The notes under the pieces were generated by a model that was given only the letters and a program-made list of their open reading frames with translations, had not been told where the DNA came from and ran no database searches. A DNA stretch of 64,000 nucleotides from Tausonia pullulans (taxonomy: Eukaryota; Basidiomycota; Tremellomycetes; Cystofilobasidiales; Mrakiaceae). The stretch spans positions 62,001-126,000 of the forward strand of contig OX637628.1 in the NCBI GenBank assembly GCA_951802195.1, given 5' to 3'. The position numbers and the translations under genes were made by a program. Positions 34,052 through 43,967 of this stretch are shown in pieces. How positions within the stretch are numbered: the stretch's first letter is position 1; every line of letters begins with the position of its first letter.

Positions 34052-35793
34052 ATGTCTCCCCCATCATCCCTTGATCTATCCGAAAAGTCGCCTTTGATCG
34101 AGCGGGCGGCGCGACAGAAGCCCTCACCGGCGTCTTCCTCGACGACTCGCGCGGGGGGTGGCTCTCGTTCCCGGGTCAAGCCTGTCCTGGTCATCCATGG
34201 CGGGGCTGGGACTCTGGACAAGTCAAAGGTGAGTCCCTCATCTGATATGACCAATAAATCACCCCTTCGACTAAAACGCCCTGCTCTGCCCTCCGCTCTT
34301 CGTCCAGTATACGCCTGAGAAGCTCGAAGAGTATCGCGTTGCCCTCCGAGGAGCTCTCTTAGCCGGGCATGCCATCCTCCAGACAGGAGGAGAAGCGATG
34401 GATGCGGCTGTTGCAGCGGTCGCCTTCATGGAAGGTTGGACGAAAAGTGCCTCGTCACTGTCGCTCGCGCGCCGTTGCTGACCAGCCTATCTTAACCTCA
34501 GATTGTCCACTGTTCAACTCAGGACATGGCGCCGTATTCAATACTGCTGGGAAGAACGAGATGGAAAGGTTTGACGCGCATACACTCCGCAGCCCCCCTC
34601 CTCAATGTGTTGATATCTTGACGATCACTCCAGCTCCCTCGCCTTGTCTAAGCCACCCGCCTCGCAACCCGACCTCCCCATTTCTCGCACCACCTGTGCG
34701 ACCACCCTCCTCACGCACACCCGCAACCCCATCAAGCTCGCCCGCGCGCTCTATCTTTCCCCCTCGACGACCCAGCATGTCCTCCACGGCGGGCCGGGAG
34801 CCGAGGCGCTTGCTCCAGGTTTAGGAGTCGAGCTTGTCGATCCGAAGTACTTCTTCACTGAGGCAAGGTGGAGAGAGCATCGGAGGGGGCTGGGTCTGCC
34901 AGAGGAACCACTCCCGGACGGTGTCGAGCGAGGGGTGGAGGGAGTCATGGATGGGGCGAAGGGGACTGTAGGAGCGGTTGCGCTCGACGAGAGAGGTTGC
35001 ATCGGTGAGTGTCTGCCAGCGAGGTTTACTCTTGAGACCTGCACTCATCAGAACGGGCCGGTCCTTTCTCCCAGCTGCGTGAGTCTCAGGTGTGCGAGCT
35101 CTGTAGCTCCATCTTCGGCCACTCTGACACCCCTCTCGGCCCATTCCCTTCTCCTCAGCGCTACCTCGACCGGCGGACGCACCAACAAACTCCCAGGCCG
35201 AGTGGGCGACACTCCGCTTTTCGGGCATGGCTACTGGGCGGGCGAGTGGCGGATCCGAAGCCCTTTCCGTCGTCTCTGCGCCCGTCTTTCCGGAAAGTCC
35301 GACACGCGAGCGATGGGTGTGTCTGGAACAGGAGACGGAGATGTGAGCAACTCTCTCTCTCTCTCTCTCTCTCTCCTCCCTCGCACGTGCGCCATATGAG
35401 TCATGCCAGGCTTATTCTCTCCCCTCTGACCAGTACTTCATTCGCCTCAATACCGGCGCCTCGCTCGCGGCGTACATGCGTCTCGCCGGGCTCAGCCTCT
35501 CCCAAGCGGCCAAGATGGTCGTCGGCGAGCTCAAGGCCGTCGATGGCGATGGTGGGGTCATCGCTCTTGATGACCGTGGCAATGGTGGGTCGATGGCTTT
35601 TTCCATGAGACTACGTGGAGTCGGGACGAGAAGGGAAAAGGGCTAGCTAACGCGGGTTCTTGCGCACCACTCACCTTTCCTCGATGGCACAGTCGCGCTC
35701 GAGCTCAACTGCAGCGGCATGTACCGTGGCATCATTGGAGCGGATGATGGCAAGCCGCGCGTGGCAATCTTCCGTGAGGACGAGCTCGAGTAA
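34052..35793 (+). CDS. Isoaspartyl peptidase / L-asparaginase (Ntn hydrolase)
   Basis: Eight exons (34052-34228, 34308-34434, 34502-34568, 34634-35004, 35075-35078, 35159-35342, 35434-35584, 35693-35793) give 393 residues. Family landmarks: VLVIHGGAGTLDK; GGEAMDAAVAAVAFMED; LFNSGHGAVFNTAGKNEME; the autocleavage/nucleophile site DGAKGTVGAVALDERG with Thr at about 235; AAATSTGGRTNKLPGRVGD; and MGVSGTGDGDYFIR. The proenzyme is expected to cleave before this Thr into alpha and beta subunits. It then hydrolyses isoaspartyl dipeptides and asparagine. Exon 5 is only 4 nt (CTGC). It is needed to restore the invariant AAATSTGG motif from ATCG, CTGC and CGCTACC. The N-terminus carries ~45 extra residues that are Ser/Arg-rich. 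Confidence 0.93.
35350..35375 (+). repeat. (CT)n microsatellite inside an intron
   Basis: Thirteen CT units lie just after the donor at 35343 in the intron between exons 6 and 7 of the asparaginase gene, pyrimidine on the sense strand. Confidence 0.92.
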
Positions 35794-36733
35794 GGTAGGC
35801 GTCATGAGAGAGAATCCCTCTGAACGTCCGTTGGGCGAAAGGTCGGCACACAAAAATCGATGATAAAAGCGGGTACGAAAGAAGAAAATTGAGGCATTTT
35901 TGGAGGCTAGCTATTGAGTGGTTTTCAGATATACTGAGAGGAGGCGATCCCGTCGCAGACGGGGCACGCAGCAAAGATAGATCTCCGCAGCCCGCGCCAC
36001 CCAGGGCTAAAAAGGACAATCAACGGGGAGGATCTATGGGAAGACTACGAAAAGGTCGACTGAAGACAAAATGGGAAGGTGGCGTCGAGTTCACACCTGG
36101 GGATGCAGCGCAGGCCCAAGCGGATGAGAATGTGAGTCACGAAGAAGGCGGGAAGACCGGGACGGAAAAGTCAGAAGTTGGATGGTCGAGACGAGGCGCG
36201 AGATGGAACCAAGCAAGAGGAGCGCTATTACAAACAAAGAATTGCTGCCCAGTCTTTTGAGCGCCCGGGTCGTCTCTGCGGACTGCGAACGAGCGGGAGA
36301 AGATCTGGTGACTGAGCAAGGATGCGGAGACAGTTGGTCTATCAATAAGAGAGCAAAACAAAGGCGAAGAGAGAAGGAAGCAAGATGGCAAAGTTTCCAG
36401 TGTGTCCAGCGAGCCTTAGACCTCCTTCCCCGCGGAGGCCGACGAACGGTTGCCGGGCGAAGGGAAAGTAGGCAGCGTGCACTTGGGTGGCGGTGGACTC
36501 ACAGATGCATTTGAGGGAATAAAGATAGATTAACGACGATGAACGATGTCAGAGTGACTGACTGCGGACGCAGTCGGTACTCGGAGGGTTTCTGGCAGTC
36601 ATCACCGACAGTCAGCGCCTTCTCCTTTGTTGACCGCAGATCAACCAGCTCACTGCGGCTATCCACGGAGAGACAGAACGGACGGCTTGTCACCCACGAC
36701 GGAAGATGGCCATGGGAGGTGTGCGAGTACGTC
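35794..36733. other. Intergenic region, no clear gene
   Basis: About 940 bp lie downstream of two convergent stop codons. It is lower in GC than its surroundings. A plus-strand frame ending near 36260 (with an ATG at about 36036) encodes a basic, low-complexity peptide ending CCPVF. It has no recognisable family and no supporting splice structure. I treat this region as 3' UTRs plus spacer. Confidence 0.4.
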
Positions 36734-37118
36734 TCAGCAGATGTTCTTGCCCTCAGCCATCTTGCGCTCCCACTCGGCCTGGTTGAAGGAGGAGGAGAAT
36801 CAGCAAGGACGGCAGCAAATGAGTGGAAGGAAGCCGAGATCAACAGGCGAGGGCGCGACTCACCCTGCACTGAGCTTCAATCTCTGCAGCGAGGCCGGGG
36901 ATTTTCTCGTCAGCTGTGGCCTAAAATCGAGAGAATAACAGGACAGGGTATCCACCGGCCTGCTTCTCCTGTGGGAGACGAGATGAGGGACATCAGCGAG
37001 AGAATACGCGAGTAGGGAGAAGGCGGAGCCGTGCCACCGACGCTGGCCGTCGCCGCTGGCTCAAGGGAGAGTAGTTGCGAAGGGAAAGACGCACGGCTTC
37101 GGTCTTCTGGTGGGACAT
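36734..37118 (-). CDS. Possible 41-residue conserved-type small protein
   Basis: Three minus-strand exons (37095-37118, 36864-36920, 36734-36778) join exactly in frame. They encode MSHQKTEA, then ATADEKIPGLAAEIEAQCR, then AEWERKMAEGKNIC and stop. All introns are GT-AG (GTGCGT and GTGAGT donors), and all exon phases are zero. The middle and end look helical and charged. I do not recognise the family. The short ORF, clean phases and absence of stops support a real gene, but the length alone makes this tentative. A further small exon inside the ~170-nt first intron cannot be ruled out. Confidence 0.45.
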
Positions 37119-37836
37119 TGACTAGGAGACGGTGCTATTGCGGAGGTGAGGGGAGGGCGAGCTGGATCTGCTGGCTGGGTCTCGGGATGGGGGAACAATG
37201 TGGTTGAGGGGCAACGTGAAAGGGTTCTCTCGCTTTCTAGCGTTGTCTGCCGGCTGCTTGCGCGCGACCTCAAGCCTCGCCCTCTCCATGTCCAGGCCGC
37301 TGAGGAAGATGGGCCGTCTAACGACAGGGGCAACGCCTCGCTTGCTGACGTGCAGGCGCGCTTCGGCCAGGGTCAACGTCCCGTACATGCTGGAAGATCA
37401 GTTTGTCCTCGGCTCGCGGAGCAGACAAGTGTTCGCTTCCTCGGCTCTCTCTTGAAGGAGAGAAGGAGAATTAGAGCAACAATATGGAGCATGGCCCTTG
37501 CCAGTCGACTACCACAGCATCGAAGACCCTCGCCTGTCGCCGTCATCTTCACACATCGCCCGATGCTCACCCTGCTACAGTGTGGCAAAAAATAAGGGTT
37601 CCTCTGCAGGTCGGAGAAAGGACAGGATCAAGCTTTTCGAGGGGCGATTGAACATGTGGGGAAGGCAGCAGCGGCCTCTGTTCAGAGACGTCATCTCGCA
37701 GCGGCACGCGGTGGGGTGCACGTGAGCTTGCTCCCACGTGAGCGCCCTCGTCGCAGATGCAGCCCGCTGGTTGATCCTCCTACCTCCAACGCCCATTCGC
37801 CGGCCTGCCGCATCCTTCCTCCCTAACCCGCTCCAT
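37119..37836. other. Divergent intergenic region
   Basis: These 718 bp separate the tentative 41-residue gene (minus) from the Hsp20-domain gene (plus). Open frames of 70-150 codons occur on both strands without recognisable content. A heat-shock element could be expected for the Hsp20 gene, but I did not find a convincing nGAAn/nTTCn array. Confidence 0.4.
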
Positions 37837-39816
37837 ATGTCGAGTCCTTCTCTGCCATCCCCCTCGCCGACGGCCGCCGTCGACATCCCGCCAGCAAGCA
37901 GGTCTTCGCCCTCGGCGGCAGCGCCGCGGCATCACCCGCCGACCACAACGACGAGCAGCCTTGAACTATCCATCCTCCTCTTCTACAATGCTGCGACCAC
38001 GCCCAAGGACGACAGCCCCTCACAGTCGTACCGCCTCGAGTGAGTTCATCATCGCCTCGGTGCGCCTGTAGCAGCAACAGAAAGCCGACCTCGCGGCTGC
38101 CCCTCTCGAACAACCCCCCCTCGCTTGTTCTCCTCCCCGCCGTCAGCTCCGGCTCGTTCTTCCCGGCCCAGCTGCCGCCTACTTGTCCTCCCCCTTGCTC
38201 GCCCTCCCATCTCCCCGGCCCTCCTCCGCCCCGGGTCGCCGCCTCTCCTCCAGTCAACGTCTCTCCCCTCCAGACGCTCTTCGAAACGCGGACGCCGACG
38301 CCCTCGAGCCCCGCTGGCTCCCAACCCGACCCGGCTCCTCATCCTCGCGAGCAGCAGCACCAGCTGTCTCGCCGCCGCCCGGATCCGACCCTTTCCTCGT
38401 CGTCCACTTCCTCCACCGTTTCGCCGACGGAAAACGCCACCGCCGCCGCCGCCGCCGCCGCCACTGCCGCCTCTCCAATCTATCATCGTCCTGCTTCCCC
38501 TCGTCGTCGTGTTTCTCTCCCCTCACCGCTGCCTGCCTCCTTCTCTCGTGGCAGAGACATGGTCCTGGGAGCAAGTGTCCTTCCTCCGACTCGGGCGAGC
38601 GTGGGCGCCGCTGTGGGGGTCGCATGCACCTCCGCTACTAAAGCGACCGACGATCTCGTCGACCACGCCATCTCCGTCGGTCCGCCATCGACCGGGTACT
38701 GTATGTCGTCGTCGTCGAACCTCAGGAGATCGTCGTCGTCGTCGTCGTCGGGCTCGACGTTCGCCTCCCCGTCGTCGTCGGCGACCTCGTTGAACTCCTC
38801 TCTTACCTCGTCCATGGTGCCACCATCATCAGGCGTCTCCGTCTCTGTCCTCCCACCACGGTGGCCTGCGATGCCCTCCGCCCCGAGGAGAAAGCGTCCC
38901 GACGCAGCGGAGGCCTTGGCGGGCTCGTATTCCCCCGACCCTACTACAACGTCCACCCAGGCCACAGAGACGGGAGTCGTCATCTCTCCCGACGACGACG
39001 ACAAGGTGGATGGGACGGAACCAGTCCACATCGAAGTTCTCGAGGGGACGTACCGCGTCGTCTGCCGGCTTCCAGGCTACTGGTACGCCCGTTATTCGAT
39101 CTCTCGTGACTGGGCACACTTCCCTGACTTGTCTTCGCTTCCCCATGCAGCCTCGGCGATATCACGATCGCTCACAAAAATGACGGCATCCTCACCATGT
39201 ATGCCGACCGCTATGACTCTGATGGTCAGTGTTGAGCCCCGTCCGCTCGGACATACCTCGGACAGCAACTAACGACGACCGCCGCCCACCAGCCCCAGGG
39301 CCATCTCAAGTCAACCGAGCCCTCGAGTTCCCCCCAGATGCCGACCTCCGCGCCTCTCGAGCACAGTTCGACGGCGGTTACCTCACCATCACCATCCCTC
39401 GGTCTCCCAACACCGTCCATCTCCGCTGTCGCCGACCTTCGACTTCCTCTACTTTTTCCTCGTCGTCCTACTCCTCATCGATCGGGCCATTCTCCCTGGA
39501 CGCTTCGTCGTTCTGCGGCCCGGGATCCCTCCCCGCTCTTCCGATGCCGATGCCAGCCTCCTCAGCAGCAAAAGCAGCGCCCATCAGGCGCCGCCAAGAC
39601 TCCCTGGGAGCTTCCTCGCCGATGGAGCGACGGAACTCCGGCTTCGGAGGCGTCTGCTGGAGAGGCTCGTCAACCTCGTCGGGGTCTGGAGGAAAAGGCA
39701 CACCGGGAGAAGCGCTCTCTCAGCCGATGCCGATAGGTAGAAGTAGGACTTATCCTGGACCTGAGGGGAACACGCCGGCCTTTTCGCTCGGGGCAGGCGC
39801 TTTCTCCATCGGATGA
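37837..39816 (+). CDS. Hsp20/alpha-crystallin-domain protein with long disordered region
   Basis: Four exons (37837-38039, 38147-39082, 39151-39224, 39293-39816) give 578 residues. The recognisable part is a split small-heat-shock fold near the C-terminal third: VHIEVLEGTYRVVCRLPGY, then CLGDITIAHKNDGILTMYAD, then FDGGYLTITIPR. This gives the beta strands and the final strand expected of an alpha-crystallin/CS-type domain. The N-terminal ~320 residues are Pro/Ser-rich with an Ala run and a poly-Ser run; the C-terminus is also Ser/Pro-rich. Classical small Hsps are 150-250 residues, so this belongs to the long, atypical kind. A chaperone role is inferred only. The first intron could end earlier (38071), but that would make it only 32 nt. 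Confidence 0.75.
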
Positions 39817-40140
39817 GAGTATCTCCCTTTCTTTCCTTCCTTCCTCGATCCGTTACGTCTGAGATCCTGCTGTATCCTCCTCTTCTCTCATCCGCTGTAC
39901 CATCTAAATCTTTTTCCCCTTGCAAGGGTGCGGTCTGCCCCAGCCCCCTCTCTCTTACTCTGTTGCTATTGCCCTTGCCTGGCTGTTGTATCCAAAGAAT
40001 CTTCCTCTCCCTTTCTCAGAAACCGAAGTCCTCTTACCCTCTCTCCCGCTCTAACGCTCGTCCTCGACCCAACCAAGTAGTACACACGCATAACAATCGA
40101 AATCTATAACACATCCGTCCCTTCACGCGCGACTTTCGAC
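39817..40140. other. Convergent intergenic region
   Basis: These 324 bp lie between the stop codons of the Hsp20-domain gene (plus) and gluconokinase (minus). They are T/C-rich near the left side, as expected of a 3' UTR. No gene was seen. Confidence 0.45.
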
Positions 40141-41117
40141 TCAGAGATCCAGGCTCAGGGCATGCCTGATAGCCGCCGACGCCCGCTCCTTGACCGTCTC
40201 CTCGGGCGCGTCGATATCGATTCGGATGACGTCTTGCTCGTCGTTGACGGGTGGCCGCTCGAGGGTTGCGATCTGGGAGAGGAGCATCTGTAGGGGGGGG
40301 GGGGGGGGGGGGGGGGGGTTGGTTCAGGGAGGGGTGAGGTGTCAGTAGAGAGTAGAGAGAGGAGGATGAGGGGGTGAGAACGGCGACTGACGTCCTCCTT
40401 CATGTAGTGTCCTGTTGTGAGAGGCGAACCGTCAATCAGGGACGTTCTAAGCCGGTCAGTGGCGAGACAGACGCACCCGACCGCATCTTCATCCTCGCCG
40501 AGAGAACCGCCTGCGAGCCGTCGAGCCAGACGAAGAGCGTCCGGACGTCGTTGACGCGCTCGGCGGCGGGAAGGCCGTCTGGGATGGCGTCGTTGAGGCC
40601 TGGCGGAACGGCTGAGAGAGAAAGAGCGCTTTTCCGTGATGAGGGGAGGACTCGGAAGGACGAGATGGAAACGAAGGGGAAGTACGAACCGTGGCCGCGT
40701 TGAATCTCTCGGTAAGCGTACTTGAGCGACGAAGCGGCGATGACGCATCCATTCGGCGACTTCTCAAGCTCAGCGATGGCATGCGATCGGAGGCGCTTGA
40801 GCTTTCAGAAGTGGAAGAATGGTGAGGGTCGTCAGGTTGGAGTTCCGGGACCGACCGACCTCTTGGACCATCGAACGAAACGAGAACGCACCCAGGGAAT
40901 TCGGTCCGAGTCTGTCAACGGGATGTTCTGCCGCATCTGCTCGACGGCCTCGGGCGTGTGCAGGGCATCGCCGTCCGTGTAGGAGATGCTGAGGAGTTGG
41001 GCGATGTGCATGCCCATCGTCGACTTGCCGCTGGAGGAAGGGAAGGAGCCCGACGCGTCAGGTCATGACGTCCCCGCGAGAGCACGAGAGCAAGTAAACG
41101 TACCACCCGCTAACACC
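40141..41117 (-). CDS. Gluconokinase (5' end unresolved)
   Basis: Minus-strand exons give GVSGCGKSTMGMHIAQLL (P-loop). Then come DGDALHTPEAVEQM, IPLTDSDRIPWLKRLRSH, NGCVIAASSLKYAYREIQRG, VWLDGSQAVLSARM, GHYMKEDMLLSQIATLE and a C-terminus ending ALSLDL. This is the bacterial/fungal GntK pattern: ATP-dependent phosphorylation of gluconate to 6-phosphogluconate. Exon 41104-41117 is 14 nt and supplies GVSG of the P-loop; the exon 40892-41030 continues it. The first exon with the ATG could not be fixed. Minus-strand sequence VVIYVM near 41190-41210 would join perfectly in meaning, but only through a non-GT donor. The last intron contains a C26 tract on the sense strand. Confidence 0.88.
40293..40318. 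repeat. G26 homopolymer inside an intron
   Basis: Twenty-six consecutive G on the plus strand give C26 on the sense strand of the gluconokinase gene. It lies a few bases upstream of the last acceptor, where the polypyrimidine tract would be. The length could be affected by sequencing error. Confidence 0.9.
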
Positions 41118-41538
41118 CTGTCGTTCGAAAAGTAGGCAACGCAGGTCAGCTAGGAACACTCCCACAAAGGCGTAAGAGCTTTCTACGAGCCATCACGTAG
41201 ATGACGACTGGACATTGGACCAAAGCCAAAGCGCGCGCGTAACCCAGAAGAGTTCGTCAGCCTTTTCCGCTTGTCCCTCGCATCCAAAAGCAAGCATACA
41301 AAAGCAAGCGTGTTGCCCTCCACCCACCCGGCTTTTTTCCGAGCTCCGGCCTGTTGGCCTTCTTCTCAAGATGAGGCAGGGTCGCGGGGTCTGCAAGTCC
41401 GAAGAGTTGGGGGGGGGGGGGGGGATGAGAATGTTGATTCATCAGCTCCTGAGCATCACAACAGCCTAATAAAGGGCAAGATAGCAGTGAAAATCTCTAA
41501 AGAAGCAGACATAATGATAGACTTGGGCAGGCCGAGGT
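41118..41538. other. Spacer upstream of gluconokinase
   Basis: This stretch should hold the missing first exon and promoter of gluconokinase and the 3' UTR of the small secreted gene to its right. It contains a G16 run at 41409-41424. No exon could be assigned with confidence. Confidence 0.4.
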
Positions 41539-41842
41539 CTAACACGAGACAGAACCGAGTTGACGCCTTTGTTCCGTCGTCGCCGCCTCCTTCCAGCGGA
41601 AACCCCAGACAGACAGCCCATACGCTGGAAGACGAAAAAGGACAGAGCCATAACGTCAAGAAGCGCGAGGGCTCACCGTCAGTGCTCTTCTTGCCGCCGG
41701 TCTTGTCAGCTTCCTTCTCCAGGTCGGCCGAGCCTCCGCCCTTGCCGTGGCCGATGGCATCGTTGGAGGCCGAGGCGGCGAAGAGGGATGAGGCGAGGAG
41801 GAAGAGAGCGAGGGTGAAACGAGACTCGATGCAAGGAGACAT
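41539..41842 (-). CDS. Small secreted protein
   Basis: Two minus-strand exons (41677-41842, 41539-41624) give 83 residues. An N-terminal signal peptide (SRFTLALFLLASSLFAASAS) is followed by a Gly/Lys-rich stretch with HGKGGGSADLEKEADKTGG and a short tail. The intron is GTGAGC...CCAG with a TTGACG branch-like motif. Without splicing the frame would continue to about 133 residues, so the C-terminus is uncertain. No family is recognised. Small secreted fungal proteins are often fast-evolving. Confidence 0.5.
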
Positions 41843-42473
41843 GATGGTGGTGGTGATGGTGATGTTATACGTTAGGTGGAAGAGAGGTAAGAGACGGGTC
41901 ACGTTACTGTCCTCCTTCAACTTCCCCTCTCTTTCGTCGACTCAGGCCGGAGTCGCGCTCCGATCCTCCGAAGGGACGTGCGCAACGAGGAACAGAGGGA
42001 GGGGCAGAGAGAGACCCAAGAAAGGCAAGGACGCGGTTCCATCCTCATATCATTCCTGCGTGCACTTTGCCTTCCAGCAACGACTCAGAACATCAGGTGG
42101 GAGAGCTGAGAACTCTGAAGCGGGGTGGAGGGTCGGGACTCCGCGGACGACGGCGCAGGCTGCCTGCTGCTCATGCGGCGCATACAGGCGTCGGTCTAAG
42201 TGTTCAGTCTGGGTGTCCTGTGAGCCGGATGCGAGCGGCCTCCCCAGCCTTCAAAAGCACATCAAGCAAACAGACCTGGAAAGTTTTCGGGGGGGATGGT
42301 ATACCAAGGGGGCGTTACTGATATTCGACGTGCAACTCAAGAGCGGTCCCGGAGGGTTTCTCGTGTGCGCATAAGGGAATCTTTGCTGTAACTTCAACAG
42401 AATTATACGCATATAGTTAAAAGGCCTCTTCCAAGCAAAACGTACACAACTGACAGCGGGCCCGAATTCATCA
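41843..42473. other. Intergenic region
   Basis: About 630 bp lie upstream of the small secreted gene and downstream of the small mitochondrial gene, both on the minus strand. A (GGTGAT)-like run lies next to the start codon at 41842. A very long plus-strand frame crosses the region but looks non-coding (see the rejected list). Confidence 0.4.
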
Positions 42474-43105
42474 TTACTCTGATCACGGCGGGATGGATGT
42501 GCAGAAGACACGTCGTTGTTAGTAGCGTCCGAAGCCAAGTCAGTATGTTGAACACCAGCTCACCCTTCGAGATCTTCGAGATCTTTTCGATTGTCTCCAC
42601 CTGAAGCTGCTCGAAAGTCTTCTTCTCAGACTGAAAGAGGAATACAGATAAGGGAAGTCAACCAATGATCTCACGACGAAAGAGCGACGAGTCGCGCGAC
42701 CCGCGGATGTAAAGCCCGCCCGCACCTTCTCTCCTTTCACAGCAGCCTCAGATTCGGAAGCACTGATGAGGACGGAAGACATGTGAGCATCTGGCACAAA
42801 GATACAGCAGGGCAAAGATATTCACAGCTTCTCATTCCACTCCGGCGCGGTCTTGTCGAGAGGTGTCGAAGCCTTGTCCTGGTTGCCCTTGAGCTGGTCG
42901 GCCTTCTCCTTGTCGAGGACCTTGGGGTCGTTGTTGTGCTGGGATGAGGCACGGAGGGCGCTGCGGGGAGGAGAATAAGCGCGTCGGCATGGAAGCGCTG
43001 TCTGCAACGAGCGACAGCGACTGACGGGGCGACCGAGAAGGAGCGGGAGATGGAAATGGGAGCCAGGCGGCGGACGACGGAATTGAAAGCGGCAGGAGAG
43101 GACAT
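42474..43105 (-). CDS. Small mitochondrial protein, fungal family of unknown function
   Basis: Minus-strand exons 43026-43105, 42826-42960, 42726-42762, 42564-42630 and 42474-42478 give 107 residues. The start, MSSPAAFNSVVRRLAPISI followed by SRSFSV, is a typical mitochondrial presequence. The body contains NNDPKVLDKEKADQLKGNQD, STPLDKTAPEWNEKLASESE and AAVKGEK. From memory this resembles a family of small fungal proteins with HxNDPxVLEKEK...STPxxxAPGWNE...LASxSEA motifs. Databases often annotate that family loosely, and its function is not established to my knowledge. The last exon contributes only AG plus the TAA stop. It is divergent from the MDR gene. Confidence 0.75.
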
Positions 43106-43967
43106 GGTGGCGATGGAGAACAGTGGTAAGTGCGAGAGAGAGATAATTGAGGTAAGACGAGGATGTCGTGGTTGTGGGAGGCCAAGGGGGCGCGAATGTG
43201 AGCGAAGGGACGGGAGAGGTTGAACAAGGTAAGCCTCGAGTCAAGTCCACGACGTCATCTCTCGCTCGCTGCTTTCTCCCTTCATACTCGCCCGTCCATC
43301 GCGATCTTTGCCAGGACTCTATGTCGCATTGTGTTTGCCCCGAATACGGCTGTCACCAGGCGGATAATGCAGCAGAATCCATATTGCCAGCGAACAAAGT
43401 ATAAACCAATACGTGTCAGCAGGGGCGAGATTGCGCGCGCGCCGGCAAATGACGGACCATCTCCCCTTACCTGCATCCAGCTCGATGCCGGATCTATTCG
43501 CCTTGATGCGGCAAGAAGGCCCTAGAAGCTAAAGTCCAGTGCACGTGCAAAGATGCGCGGACAGCTGGCGCGCGCTCTACTTCCCCCCCATCCCTTTTTT
43601 TTCGTTCATGTACAATGACAGAGGGCAACATCTGCCATCTGCGTCCTCTCCTCCGCTGTGTGCACTCCTCCACTCTCTGCTGACTCTGTCGCGAGGTCTT
43701 GCTCAGCCTCCACCTGTGATCTGTTCACCTTGAGACAGAGCTGTGACAGGTGTCGGGCTCTCGCGGTGGCCTCCACCGGAATGCGTGTGGCCATGACTCA
43801 TCAGCGGGAGCGCGAGAAGGCATCAGAACGATGGCCCAGTCTGGTTGATCCCTCTTCTTTGGCGGCCTTGAAAATTGAGCCACGTCAGGCACCTTCTCTT
43901 CATCAACCATCAACAGAACCTATACAACACACCTCCACGAATATATCCTCTCTCTCCACACTTCAAG
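43106..43967. other. Divergent intergenic region
   Basis: These 862 bp separate the start codons of the small mitochondrial gene (minus) and the MDR oxidoreductase (plus). The plus-side leader is A/C-rich just before the ATG. No RNA gene or repeat was recognised. Confidence 0.45.

Noticed and set aside
35889-36260. Plus-strand 123-codon frame after the asparaginase gene
   Set aside because: The frame opens at a non-ATG codon, the peptide is low-complexity and nothing supports expression.
38040-38071. A 32-nt first intron in the Hsp20-domain gene
   Set aside because: It is in frame but shorter than any other intron inferred here and lacks a branch-like motif. The 107-nt alternative ending at 38146 has a good pyrimidine tract.
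41271-42374. A 367-codon plus-strand open frame crossing the small secreted gene
   Set aside because: It starts without ATG, contains homopolymer-derived Gly and Val/Met runs, has no family motifs and lies antisense to a gene with a signal peptide and intron. It is most likely a chance GC-driven frame.
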